A stretch of DNA of 61,103 bases. Source: Actinomycetes bacterium. Its GTDB lineage: Bacteria > Actinomycetota > Acidimicrobiia > Acidimicrobiales > Ilumatobacteraceae. Of this stretch, positions 17,934-26,318 are shown one piece after another (within the stretch, counting starts at the first letter, position 1; every line of letters begins with the position of its first letter). Position numbers and translations under genes: made by a program. The stretch lies in contig JANXUF010000072.1 in NCBI GenBank assembly GCA_025356335.1, forward strand, positions 1 to 61,103. Direction: 5' to 3'. The notes under the pieces were generated by a model, which was not told the DNA's origin, ran no database searches, and saw only the letters and a program-made list of their open reading frames with translations.

Positions 17934-19645
17934 CAGCCGTTGGCGTCGCCGAGGCCGATGCGCCGTCACCGGTCTCCCGGCCATTGCCGCTGCGAGCACT
18001 CGCCAATTGGGCGGGTGTCCTCGCCTTCGTCGCCGCACTCTGCTATCTGGTGATTCTGCCACTCGTCAGATTGCAGATCAACGCCTTCTCCGACGGCGCA
18101 CGTGGTTACCGGATCGGCTACACCGATCCGGCATTCGCCAAGACGCTCGCCTACACGGCCGGTCTGGCACTCGGTTCGTTGGCGATCGCCCTCGTCCTCG
18201 GGACACTGCTCGCCTGGGCGGCGACACGTCTGCCGCGCAGCTTGCGCATGCTGCGGGTGCTGCCGATCTTCCCGATCATCGTTCCGGCCGTCGCCAGTGT
18301 CGTCGGATGGTCGTTCCTGTTCTCCCCACGGCCAGGGTACGTCAACGCACTGCTCCGCAATCTTCCCTGGTGGTCGGACCTCAAACAGGGTCCCGTCGAT
18401 ATCTACACGCTTCCGTGGATCATCATCATCACCGGATTCGGTTTGACGGCATTCGTCTATCTGTTCGTCAGCGCAGGCTTCCAGAACATCAGCTCAGAAC
18501 ACGTCGAGGCCGCGCAGGTCGCCGGCTCGTCGCAGTGGGGCGTCTTCTTCCGAGTGACGCTGCCGCTGCTTCGCCCGACGCTGATCTATGGTGGTGGTGT
18601 CGCCCTGCTCCTCGGCCTCGGACAGTTCACCGGACCGTTGCTGCTCGGTCGCAACAGCGGGATCGAAGTGATCACCACGGACATCTATCGTCAGATGTCG
18701 GCTTCACCGATCGAGTACGGCGCAGCCGCCGCGCTTGGCTCTCCGCTGCTCCTCTTCGGCATGCTCATCGTGCTCGTACAGAAGGTGCTGCTCGGCGATC
18801 AACGCCGTTTCGTCACCCATGGTGGAAAGGCCTTCAGGAGCGAGGCACGGCCGAGCGTCATCGGTGCGGTGTCAATCATCGCCTACAGCTTCGTCGCCAC
18901 GGTGCTGCCGGTGATCGGGCTGGTCATCGTGGCGCTCTCCCGGTTCTGGAGTGCCAAGATCGACACAGATCATTTCTCGTTGCAGAGCTTCCGGACGATC
19001 TTCGCCCAGTCGAGCGTGACCCAGGCGATCTTCAACAGCGTGACGATCTCACTGCTCGCCGTCGCCATCTGCCTGCCGGTCGGCTACGTCGCCTCGAGCA
19101 TCTTGTTGCGCGGTCGACGGTTCGGTGTCCTGCGCACGATCCTCGACTACGTCGTGTCGATGCCACTCGGCATTCCAGCCGTCGTGTTCGGTGCCGGCTT
19201 CCTCCTGACCTACACGAAAGCGCCGTTCGTGCTCTACGGGACGAACTGGGTCATCGTGCTCGTTTACATCACCTTGATGTTGCCGTTCGCCGTTCGAATG
19301 CAGACGTCGGCGATGCTCGCACTGGGCAGCAACTACACCGAGGCGGCGAGGGTCAGTGGCTCAGGCGTGAGCGGCACGAGCCTCAAGATCGAGCTTCCGC
19401 TGATGCGTTCAGCGCTCGGTGGAGCGGCGGCGTTGATGTTCGTGCTGCTCACCCACGAGTTCGCCGCTTCGCTCCTCGTCAGGGCCTCGACGACGCAGGT
19501 GATGGGCACAATTCTCTACGACCAGTACAACAACGGAACGTATCCTCTCGTTGCCGCAATCGCCCTGGTGATGACCGCCGTGACGGCGATTGGTGTGACG
19601 GCGGCGATGCTCGTCGGCGGCTCCGACGCCCTCGGAGGGTTGTGA
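17930..19645 (+). CDS. ABC transporter permease, two fused half-permeases (FbpB-like)
   Basis: 571 residues with about twelve hydrophobic segments. Two BPD_transp_1 units are evident; each has an EAA loop for docking the ATPase (EAAQVAGSSQWGVFFRVTLP in the first, 'EAARVSGSGVSGTSLKIELP' in the second). The single-chain two-domain layout is typical of ferric- and thiamine-type importers. The start overlaps the ATPase stop. It should form the channel for the ligand delivered by the lipoprotein at 15546. Confidence 0.9.
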   Translation: MTAVGVAEADAPSPVSRPLPLRALANWAGVLAFVAALCYLVILPLVRLQINAFSDGARGYRIGYTDPAFAKTLAYTAGLALGSLAIALVLGTLLAWAATRLPRSLRMLRVLPIFPIIVPAVASVVGWSFLFSPRPGYVNALLRNLPWWSDLKQGPVDIYTLPWIIIITGFGLTAFVYLFVSAGFQNISSEHVEAAQVAGSSQWGVFFRVTLPLLRPTLIYGGGVALLLGLGQFTGPLLLGRNSGIEVITTDIYRQMSASPIEYGAAAALGSPLLLFGMLIVLVQKVLLGDQRRFVTHGGKAFRSEARPSVIGAVSIIAYSFVATVLPVIGLVIVALSRFWSAKIDTDHFSLQSFRTIFAQSSVTQAIFNSVTISLLAVAICLPVGYVASSILLRGRRFGVLRTILDYVVSMPLGIPAVVFGAGFLLTYTKAPFVLYGTNWVIVLVYITLMLPFAVRMQTSAMLALGSNYTEAARVSGSGVSGTSLKIELPLMRSALGGAAALMFVLLTHEFAASLLVRASTTQVMGTILYDQYNNGTYPLVAAIALVMTAVTAIGVTAAMLVGGSDALGGL

Positions 19646-19682
19646 TGATGCGCCCGACGAGATGGCGAGTGAGGAAGCCGAC

Positions 19683-20558
19683 ATGAAGATCGGGTTGACT
19701 GCCTATGACGTTGCGGCGCTGGAGTTCGTCGAGATCGCCAGGGCGGCCGACGAGGCCGGCTTCGACTCGTTGTGGATCGGTGAGCACATCGTCCTGCCTT
19801 TCGGATATGCAAGCGACCACCCGACCACGCAACTGCCTGGCGCACAGCATCGCACCGCGCCGATCGTCAGTCCGGACACGGAACTCGTCGATCCCCTCGT
19901 GCAACTCGCTGCGGCCGCGGCGGTTACCACGCGCCTGCGGCTGGCGACAGGCATCTACCTGCTGCCGCTCCGGCACCCGCTGACCACCGCCAGGGCCGTT
20001 TGCACCCTGCAGGAGATCGCCGCCGGACGTTTCATGTTCGGGCTCGGCTTCGGATGGCTGGAGGAGGAATTCGTTGCATTGGGCATTCCGTTCTCCGAGC
20101 GTGTGACGCGCTTCGAAGAGACGATCGACATACTGCGTCGAGCGTGGCGGAGCGGGCCGATCGATCACCGCGGACGCCATTTCAGGATCGAGGGAGTGCA
20201 GTCCACCAAGCATGTCACCACGGTCCCGTTGATCCTCGGCGGAAACACCGACCGTGCTCTACAGCGGGCGGCGCGCCTCGGTGACGGCTGGTTCTCCTCC
20301 GGGACGCCATCGTTCGAGCAATCGATTCGCCTGCGCGCCGAACTGCTCCGGCTGCGTCACGAGAGCGATGTCGAGGGTCGCTTCGAGTTGATCTTCCGAA
20401 TTGCCGGCGGCGACCCGGCGACTGTCCGACGCTATGCCGATGCAGGGTTCGACAACGTCTTGATCTGGACCGATCAGGTGTGGCCGACTGTCGCCACGTT
20501 GGAGGAGAAACGAACGTCGCTCTTCGCCGCGGCCGCCACTCTCGGCCTGAACCGGTAG
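19683..20558 (+). CDS. LLM-class (luciferase-like) F420- or flavin-dependent oxidoreductase
   Basis: 291 residues from the ATG at 19683, which has GAGGAAG seven bases upstream; an ATG at 19662 lacks a ribosome site. Typical LLM features: MKIGLTAYDV start, the block 'EIARAADEAGFDSLWIGEHIV', TRLRLATGIYLLPLRHPL, and 'RFMFGLGFGWLEEEF'. F420-dependent relatives are common in actinobacteria (pattern of TIGR03619-like proteins), but cofactor choice cannot be fixed from sequence. It lies 37 bases downstream of the permease, probably in the same operon, and may act on the imported compound. Confidence 0.8.
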   Translation: MKIGLTAYDVAALEFVEIARAADEAGFDSLWIGEHIVLPFGYASDHPTTQLPGAQHRTAPIVSPDTELVDPLVQLAAAAAVTTRLRLATGIYLLPLRHPLTTARAVCTLQEIAAGRFMFGLGFGWLEEEFVALGIPFSERVTRFEETIDILRRAWRSGPIDHRGRHFRIEGVQSTKHVTTVPLILGGNTDRALQRAARLGDGWFSSGTPSFEQSIRLRAELLRLRHESDVEGRFELIFRIAGGDPATVRRYADAGFDNVLIWTDQVWPTVATLEEKRTSLFAAAATLGLNR

Positions 20559-20603
20559 CTCCCGAGGAATAGCGCCCGGCAGCGCCGCCTCGGCGTCAGA
20601 TCA

Positions 20604-20745
20604 TCACGGTCGAAGGATCGTCTTCTGCAACGGCCCGGCATTGGCTGCTGCGTGGGCGAGGCTTCATTCGCCTCGTCGATGTCGAACATCGTCAGCTCGT
20701 AGCCGTCGAGACGGAGCAGCCCCGAGCGGATCAGTGACCACCGAT
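20604..20745 (-). pseudogene. Zinc alcohol dehydrogenase, C-terminal remnant
   Basis: A minus-strand frame overlapping the end of the MFS gene reads GLLRLDGYELTMFDIDEANE, then shifts by one base and ends LAHAAANAGPLQKTILRP with a stop at 20604. This is the signature C-terminal end of MDR-type zinc alcohol dehydrogenases (EINEALxHAAANAGP). Only about 45 residues remain, and a frameshift near 20665 splits them. It suggests that an enzyme gene was once next to the exporter and was deleted. Confidence 0.5.
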
Positions 20746-21975
20746 CCGGGCTTCGGCGTCGAGTTGGTTCCGTATCGGTCGGGTGACGATGAGGTAGGTC
20801 GTGCTGGCGACGAGGCACAGCGTCGAGAACACGGCAAACGCCCAGGTGGTGCCGGCGACACCAGCGAGCGCACCTGCGGCAAGGTTGGACAGCGTGATGA
20901 TCAGGGTGACGATGCCGAAGTCGCCGGCGATGACCCTGCCGAGGATGTGGTCCGGTGCCCGACGCTGCAAACCGTAGGTCGAGAGTGTCCACTGCGCCCC
21001 GCCCCCGAGGTGCGCCACGAGCACCAGTGTCGCCGCCAGCCAGAGCGTCGTCGTCACACTGAGGCACAGGTAGAAGACGCCGAACGCCAGTCCGGAGAAT
21101 CCGGTGAGCAGCAGCAGTCGGCTGAGGCGAGGACCGAGCATTCTGGCGGCAACGACGGGTCCGACGGCCGCTCCGAGCCCGCGGGCCCCGAGCAGTAGGC
21201 CGGTCGCACCGTCGCCTCCATGGAGTTGGTGTGTTGCCAGTAACGCCAGCAACCCGACCATGCCGGCGCCGAGCGCGAATGTCGCTTTGGATGCCAACAG
21301 CGCAAGTAACGCGTGGTCTCGCCTGGCATATCCGACCGCCTCGCGCATGTCGCTGAGCGGATGCATCCGCTCGACGTGGCTGCGAGCGTCTCGCGGCTGC
21401 TGCATCGGCCGGCGGATGAAACGGATGACGATCGCTGCAAGGGCGAATGAGACGGCGTTGGCGATGAAGGAGACGTTCCGGCCGAAGACCGAGGCGACAA
21501 CGCCACCGGCAGCTGCCCCGACGGCGAGCATCGCTCCCCACAACGATCCGAACAGGACGTTGGCGTGGCGCAGTTCGTCGTCGTTCCTCGAAAGGCTTGG
21601 CAGTCCTGCCTGCGCCGCTGGCGTGACGAACGCTGCGAATGCCGAGATGATGCAGAGGCTGACGAAGCCGATCCACAACGATCCACGGCTATGCACCAGC
21701 AGCAGCCCCGCTGCGGCGACTGTCTGGATGATCGAGACGATGGTGATGATCGTCCGTCGATCGAAGCGGTCCGCCGTCGGCCCGGCGATCGGCGTCGTGA
21801 GAAACATCGGGAGTGACTGGCAGACGAAGACCATCGTGACGAGCAGCGGCACCTTCGTCAGGTCCTGCACGAGACCGACGAAGGCCACATAGGCGAACCA
21901 GTCGCCCAGATATGACACCACTTGAGCGATGAACAGCGCTCGGATGTCCCGGTTCGTCCGCAGCATGGCGATCAA
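20731..21975 (-). CDS. MFS transporter (EntS/MFS_3 type exporter)
   Basis: 414 residues, about twelve membrane helices. 'NRDIRALFIAQVVSYLGDWFAYVAFVGLVQDLT' opens helix 1, and the loop 2-3 signature appears as 'TPIAGPTADRFDRRTIIT'. Relatives export siderophores, drugs or metabolites by proton antiport. It converges with the LLM operon and starts about 240 bases from the operator-bearing promoter of the SnoaL-like gene, so it may belong to the same physiological unit; no operator 12-mer was found directly before it. The start could also be ATG 21966 (MLRTNRD). Confidence 0.8.
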   Translation of the reverse strand: MIAMLRTNRDIRALFIAQVVSYLGDWFAYVAFVGLVQDLTKVPLLVTMVFVCQSLPMFLTTPIAGPTADRFDRRTIITIVSIIQTVAAAGLLLVHSRGSLWIGFVSLCIISAFAAFVTPAAQAGLPSLSRNDDELRHANVLFGSLWGAMLAVGAAAGGVVASVFGRNVSFIANAVSFALAAIVIRFIRRPMQQPRDARSHVERMHPLSDMREAVGYARRDHALLALLASKATFALGAGMVGLLALLATHQLHGGDGATGLLLGARGLGAAVGPVVAARMLGPRLSRLLLLTGFSGLAFGVFYLCLSVTTTLWLAATLVLVAHLGGGAQWTLSTYGLQRRAPDHILGRVIAGDFGIVTLIITLSNLAAGALAGVAGTTWAFAVFSTLCLVASTTYLIVTRPIRNQLDAEARIGGH

Positions 21976-22215
21976 CGCGCTGCCGGCCCTCGATCGATCA
22001 CCGCCCAGAGTCTTTCGTATCGATCGATGCAGGAACGAGTCGGTTCAGATCCTCAGCTTCCGGTAATCGACGGGTCGCACCGTGTAGTGGGCACCGACAA
22101 TCGCAGTGGATGCGATATCCGGTGCCTGAAGTTCAGCGGCGTCGCGCGCTGTCGGATTGCAAAACGATTCGTTCGAAATCGGCAACGGCCTGTCGTGGAT
22201 TCTTACCGGGCGACC

Positions 22216-22244
22216 TTGACCGGGAACATCATGATGAATATGAT
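22216..22244 (+). promoter_or_regulatory. Promoter and operator C, before the SnoaL-like gene
   Basis: TTGACC (22216-22221), a 17-base spacer and TATGAT (22239-22244) form a good promoter. The exact GntR-operator 12-mer ATCATGATGAAT fills 22228-22239 and abuts the -10. This third copy, 7 kb from the regulator, ties the SnoaL-like gene to the same control. Confidence 0.65.
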
Positions 22245-22302
22245 GCGTCGAGGGAAGCTGTGGCCGGGGGCTGCGAGCATCGAACGTGGAGATGGCAATC
22301 TG

Positions 22303-22818
22303 ATGACCATGCAACAGCCCGTAGAAATACTGTCTGACCAGGCCGTACTCGAACGCGACGACGTGCTCGACTTCACCGCCGTCGACGTCGCCAGACGGTA
22401 CACGCAGAGCCCACCGGCCGAGACCTGCCAATTGCTGCAGAATCTCTTGCAGGCGTATGCAACCTTCACCGACTTCGGCCAGCGGGCCGATCTCGCCTCG
22501 CTCTTCACTGATGATGCAGTGTGGGACGGCCGCGAATACGGCTTCGGCATCGCTCACGGCCCTGACGCCATCGCCAACCTCGTCGGGGGTCACTACGACG
22601 AGGTCAATCCGCTGATGCACCTGCCTGGTCCCTCGATGCTGATCCCGATCACCGCTGACGAGGTTCACGGCGCATGCTGGTGCATGGCGACCAAATGGAT
22701 CGATGGTGCCGTCCTGCCGGTGCTGTACTTCTACTACGACGACGTCTTCCGGCGTGACGCCGCCGGCGTGTGGCGTTTCGCTCATCGGCGCTTGCGTCCG
22801 AGGTATCTGCCCTCCTGA
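22303..22818 (+). CDS. SnoaL-like (NTF2-fold) protein
   Basis: 171 residues from ATG 22303 (MTMQQPVEILSD), with GGAG about 11 bases upstream. The pattern 'LLQAYATFTDFGQRADLASLFTDDAVWDGREYG' and a C-terminal 'YYDDVFRRDAAGVWRFAHRRL' are typical of SnoaL_4-type NTF2-fold proteins, many of which are small cofactor-free isomerases, cyclases or hydroxylase partners. No signal peptide. Control by operator C suggests it processes the compound imported by the 15546-19645 transporter, perhaps with the LLM oxidoreductase. Confidence 0.75.
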   Translation: MTMQQPVEILSDQAVLERDDVLDFTAVDVARRYTQSPPAETCQLLQNLLQAYATFTDFGQRADLASLFTDDAVWDGREYGFGIAHGPDAIANLVGGHYDEVNPLMHLPGPSMLIPITADEVHGACWCMATKWIDGAVLPVLYFYYDDVFRRDAAGVWRFAHRRLRPRYLPS

Positions 22819-22850
22819 ACCGTCGTCAGCGACAGTTCCGGCCGCTGGAA

Positions 22851-23233
22851 CGTTGATCGTCACCACGTGCTGGTGGGACACCGTGGACGTGGTCTGCGGC
22901 CACGGTGCAGGAGTGCTCGTGCGAGCAAATCCGGCGCTCGGTCAGGTCATCGACAGGTGGCTGCGGAGTGGCAACGTGTGGGTGATCCGGTCGGCAATCC
23001 TGCACCACGAACGATGGGGAACGGCGATGGACGTCGAATGGGTAGTCGCCGCCTGTGCGCTGCAGGGCGAGCATCACGACTGCTTCGTCCGCAAAGCAAT
23101 TGGATGGGTACTCCGGACGTATGCCCACCGCGGACCAACCGAGGCCGATGAGGTTCGCTCATTCATCGGCGACCATGCCGACCGTCTGTCCGGACCGTCG
23201 AAACGCGAAGCGATGGTGCGCGCTCTTCACTGA
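22851..23233 (+). pseudogene. DNA alkylation repair protein (AlkD-like), C-terminal half only
   Basis: Open from about 22851 without a suitable start. The translation TTCWWDTVDVVCGHGAGVLV and onward to 'WVIRSAILHHERWGTAMD ... CFVRKAIGWVLRTYAHRGP ... LSGPSKREAMVRALH' matches the HEAT-repeat AlkD glycosylase family, including the WWDTVD active-site helix. The N-terminal 90-100 residues are missing, presumably deleted at the junction with the SnoaL-like gene, so it is probably inactive. It lies next to intact SOS-type repair gene alkB-like at 24168. Confidence 0.7.
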
Positions 23234-23276
23234 CGATCCGTTGATCCGTCGACGAGGAACGGTCGGCCCGCTCCGG

Positions 23277-24095
23277 CTAACGCGCCTGGCGGCGAGCAGC
23301 ATCGACGTGATGAAAGGCGATCGCCGCAGCATGCCCGACGTTGATCGAATCGACGTTGCGCCTGATCGGGACGACTACCTCGAGATCGGCCAGCGCCCTC
23401 GCCTCGTCGGTGAGTCCCGGGCCCTCGGCTCCGAACATCAGTGCCACCTTACGTTTGCCCGGATTCCATGCGCTCAGCGGCGTGGCCTTCCGGGACGGCG
23501 TGAAGGCGACGAGTTCGAAACCGGCAGCCCGCACCTTGGCGAGGCCATCCGGCCACAGAGGAACCCGTGCGAACGTCAGGAACAGGATCTCACCCATCGA
23601 CACACGAACCGTGCGGCGGTAGAGCGGGTCGTTGCTGCGCTGATCGAGCAGCATCGCATCGACGCCCAGCGCTCTGGCACCGCGGGCGATGGCCCCGACA
23701 TTCTCGTTGTCGTTGATACCTTCGAGGATGACGACCGTGTGTGCCCTGCGCAGTACTTGAGCGACGGATTGTTCGGCGCGCCGCTCGGCGACGGCGACGG
23801 CACCGCGATGGATGTCGAAGGCTGCGACCTCGCTCATGACGATGCGGCTGGCGACATAGACGGGGATCTCGTGCTGTGCCAGTTGCGGGCCCAGGCGCTC
23901 CGCAACCTGCGGCGAGAGCATCAGCGAACGCACCGTGTACGGCGATTTGAGCAGCCGCTCGACGACGAGCGGTCCCTCGGCGACGAAGATACCTGCTGCG
24001 ACCTCGACACGACGGCGCTCTTTCGGGCTCTTCAGGCCGACGTAGTCACGGACGCGTGGGTCCTTCGGATCGTCGATCGTGATCATCGTGGCCAT
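23277..24095 (-). CDS. TrmH/SpoU-family RNA 2'-O-methyltransferase
   Basis: 272 residues. The three SPOUT motifs are intact: motif 1 NDNENVGAIARGARALGVDA, motif 2 VALMFGAEGPGLTDEAR and motif 3 'VVVPIRRNVDSINVGHAAAIAFH', the knot that binds S-adenosylmethionine. An N-terminal SpoU substrate-binding extension (PKERRRVEVAAGIFVAEGPL) points to rRNA or tRNA ribose methylation. Cytosolic. It is divergent from the AlkB-like gene, 72 bases apart. The start at 24095 (MATM) or 24086 (MITIDD) cannot be separated. Confidence 0.85.
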   Translation of the reverse strand: MATMITIDDPKDPRVRDYVGLKSPKERRRVEVAAGIFVAEGPLVVERLLKSPYTVRSLMLSPQVAERLGPQLAQHEIPVYVASRIVMSEVAAFDIHRGAVAVAERRAEQSVAQVLRRAHTVVILEGINDNENVGAIARGARALGVDAMLLDQRSNDPLYRRTVRVSMGEILFLTFARVPLWPDGLAKVRAAGFELVAFTPSRKATPLSAWNPGKRKVALMFGAEGPGLTDEARALADLEVVVPIRRNVDSINVGHAAAIAFHHVDAARRQAR

Positions 24096-24130
24096 GGCTC
24101 ACTGCTTCCCGGCTTCTCTTCGGAACCGCC

Positions 24131-24160
24131 TTGACGAACATCTGTTCGGTGCGCGATAGT
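24131..24160 (+). promoter_or_regulatory. SOS (LexA) box and leaderless promoter of the AlkB-like gene
   Basis: CGAACATCTGTTCG (24135-24148) matches the actinobacterial LexA consensus of CGAAC-N4-GTTCG. It sits between TTGACG (24131-24136) and GATAGT (24155-24160), spacing 18. Transcription would begin at about 24167, on the ATG at 24168, which explains the missing ribosome site. Confidence 0.7.
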
Positions 24161-24167
24161 CGAACGC

Positions 24168-24908
24168 ATGTATGAATCGATCGTAGCGGACGGACAAGAC
24201 CTGACGAGGAGGAACGCTGGTGAGCAAGAGCAGCGCGGCGTCACGCTGGCGCCGCTGCACGAGTTGCCGGCTGCGTGGCAGGGGTGCCTGTTCGCGCTCG
24301 ATGATCCGGCGGTCGATCGGTCGTTCAGGGGTGCGGCACGGGTGCAGCTCGACGACGACTGTTGGATCGAGCATGTCCCGCAGTGGCTGTCGGGTGCTGA
24401 CCTGGTCTTCGCCGAACTCGTCGCCAGGCTCGAGTGGCAGCAGCGGACGGTGGTGATGTACGAACGCATCGTCGCCGAACCGCGCCTCACCGCCTGGTAC
24501 GGAGCGGAGCGGATGGCCTCACCGCCGCTGCCGGTCTGCACGGAGATGGCCGCGGCGCTCGGTTGCCGGTATGCGGAGCCATTCGACTCGATCGGATTCA
24601 ACTACTACCGCGACGGCAGTGATTCTGTGGCGTGGCACGGCGACACGGTGCGGCACCGCCGGCGGATGGCGACGATCGCCATCGTCAGCGTCGGATCGCC
24701 ACGGCCGTTTCTGCTGCGCCGGGCAGGCGGCGGTCCGTCGCGGGGGTTCGCCCTCGGCCAAGGTGACCTGCTGGTGATGGGCGGCGCATGCCAGCGGCAT
24801 TGGCAGCATTGCGTCCCGAAGGTCAAGGCGGTCGCCGGTCCGCGCATCTCGATCACCTACCGCCACGGCGACACGTTCGCTCCGCCGAGGTATCGCCAGG
24901 CATTGTGA
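24168..24908 (+). CDS. AlkB-like Fe(II)/2-oxoglutarate-dependent dioxygenase
   Basis: 246 residues. Metal ligands: H and D in VAWHGDTVRHRR, distal His in 'CQRHWQHCVPK'; the 2-oxoglutarate-binding Arg pair lies in 'AGPRISITYRHG'. The substrate loop FNYYRDGSDSVAWHGD is characteristic of AlkB-type enzymes that oxidatively demethylate N1-methyladenine or N3-methylcytosine in DNA or RNA. The upstream SOS box implies induction by DNA damage, and the probably leaderless mRNA fits actinobacterial practice. Adjacent remnants of an AlkD gene suggest an alkylation-repair neighbourhood. Confidence 0.85.
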   Translation: MYESIVADGQDLTRRNAGEQEQRGVTLAPLHELPAAWQGCLFALDDPAVDRSFRGAARVQLDDDCWIEHVPQWLSGADLVFAELVARLEWQQRTVVMYERIVAEPRLTAWYGAERMASPPLPVCTEMAAALGCRYAEPFDSIGFNYYRDGSDSVAWHGDTVRHRRRMATIAIVSVGSPRPFLLRRAGGGPSRGFALGQGDLLVMGGACQRHWQHCVPKVKAVAGPRISITYRHGDTFAPPRYRQAL

Positions 24909-24958
24909 CGAGCGCAATCCTCGTCGCCAGCCGCTCACCGACTGGCAGACTGGGCGTC

Positions 24959-26260
24959 ATGTCAACGGTGACCGATCCCAACACCCGCTATTCATTCGTT
25001 CCGGCGCCAGCACCGTTGCCGATGATCGTCCATGGCGAAGGCAGCTACCTGTACGAGGCGAGTGGCAGGAGCATCCTCGACGCCGGCGGTGGGGCGATCC
25101 TCACGAACATCGGCCACGGCAGGATCGAAGTCGCCGATGCTGTGCATGCGGCAATGGTCAAACTCGACTACGTGATGCCGCTCTGGGCGACACCCAATCG
25201 CCTTGCGCTTCACGACGCGCTCGTGCAGGACTGGCTGCCGGAGGGTTTCAATTCGATCTTCTTCTCCAGTGGTGGCAGTGAATCTGCCGACTCTGCCCTG
25301 CGTCTCGCACGCGCCTATCACCTCGCCAATGGCCGTCCGGAACGGTGGAAGATCGTCGGCCGCCATCCCAGCTATCACGGCATCACGCTCGGGGCGATTT
25401 CCGCTGGCAGCCATTCCGGGCGCCGTGCCGGGTACGAACCGCTGCTGCTCGACTTCCCGAAGGTTGCATGGGACGACCCGGCCGACGTCGAACGGGTCAT
25501 CGAAGCGGAAGGTCCTGAGACGATCGCCGGGTTCCTGTTCGAGCCGATCACCGGTGCCTCAGGCGGTTGCCTCGTCGCCAGTGACGACTACTGGAAAACG
25601 GTCAACGAGATCTGCAAACGAAACGACATCCTGCTGATCGCCGACGAAGTCATGACGGGTTTTGGCCGCACGGGCAGGACGTGGGGTCACCAGCATTTCC
25701 CGATCGAGCCGGACGTCATATACGGCGGCAAGGGCCTCGGAGGCGGCTATGTCCCGATGGGCATGGTCGCCACCACCGACAAGGTCACGGCTGCGCTGAA
25801 CTCGATCGGCGGGTTCATGTTCTTCACCTTCACCGGCGGCGACGCGATGTGTGCCGGTGCGCTGGCGGTGCTCGAGATCCTCAAGCGTGAGCAGCTCGTC
25901 GAACGCGTCTCCGAGGTCGGCTCGCAGCTCGAGCGACGCCTGCGGATGGAGCTCGGCGATCATCAGAACGTCATCGAGATCCGCGGCAAGGGGTTGATGC
26001 TCGGGATCGAGCTCGGCCGGGATCGCCACAGCGGTGCGCGTTTCGACGCCGGCACGAAGTTCGCCGCCAAGGTCGTCGCCGAAGCCCTGGACCGCGGTGT
26101 GTGGTTCTACCCGGCAGGATCCGGTCCTGTGCAGGACGCAGTGATGATCGGCGCGCCGTTCATCATCGGTGAAACCGAGATCGAAACGATCGTCTCGGTG
26201 CTGCACGCGTCGATCGACGCAGTCATCGCCAACAGCGAGGCGGTGGCAGAAGAAACCTGA
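24959..26260 (+). CDS. Class III (omega-type) PLP-dependent aminotransferase
   Basis: 433 residues from ATG 24959; a longer frame to 24788 overlaps the AlkB gene. Landmarks: GGGAILTNIGHG near the start, the phosphate-binding 'FFSSGGSESADSALRLAR', 'HPSYHGITLGAISAG', the cofactor Asp in 'DILLIADEVMTGFGRTGRTW' and the Schiff-base Lys in IYGGKGLGGGYVPMG. The family moves amino groups from omega-amino acids, diamines or amines to keto acids; the donor is not evident. The stop codon lies inside the HAIR element of lon, 58 bases before the lon start. Confidence 0.85.
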   Translation: MSTVTDPNTRYSFVPAPAPLPMIVHGEGSYLYEASGRSILDAGGGAILTNIGHGRIEVADAVHAAMVKLDYVMPLWATPNRLALHDALVQDWLPEGFNSIFFSSGGSESADSALRLARAYHLANGRPERWKIVGRHPSYHGITLGAISAGSHSGRRAGYEPLLLDFPKVAWDDPADVERVIEAEGPETIAGFLFEPITGASGGCLVASDDYWKTVNEICKRNDILLIADEVMTGFGRTGRTWGHQHFPIEPDVIYGGKGLGGGYVPMGMVATTDKVTAALNSIGGFMFFTFTGGDAMCAGALAVLEILKREQLVERVSEVGSQLERRLRMELGDHQNVIEIRGKGLMLGIELGRDRHSGARFDAGTKFAAKVVAEALDRGVWFYPAGSGPVQDAVMIGAPFIIGETEIETIVSVLHASIDAVIANSEAVAEET

Positions 26261-26274
26261 GTCAGAGTGACTCA
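26258..26274 (+). promoter_or_regulatory. HAIR-type HspR operator before lon
   Basis: TGAGTCAGAGTGACTCA is TGAGT-N7-ACTCA, the core of the HspR-associated inverted repeat (CTTGAGT-N7-ACTCAAG) known in streptomycetes and mycobacteria, where HspR represses dnaK, clpB and lon. It ends at 26274, directly upstream of lon, and argues that the ATG at 26274 lies in the operator and is not the start. Confidence 0.65.
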
Positions 26275-26318
26275 TGTTTACGGAGGAACTTGACGAAGGT
26301 CAAGGTATCGTGCCGTTC

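Noticed and set aside
17917..19686. 589-codon frame overlapping the permease gene in another register
   Set aside because: Arg/His-rich shadow; the permease frame has clear membrane helices and EAA loops and overlaps the ATPase by ATGA.
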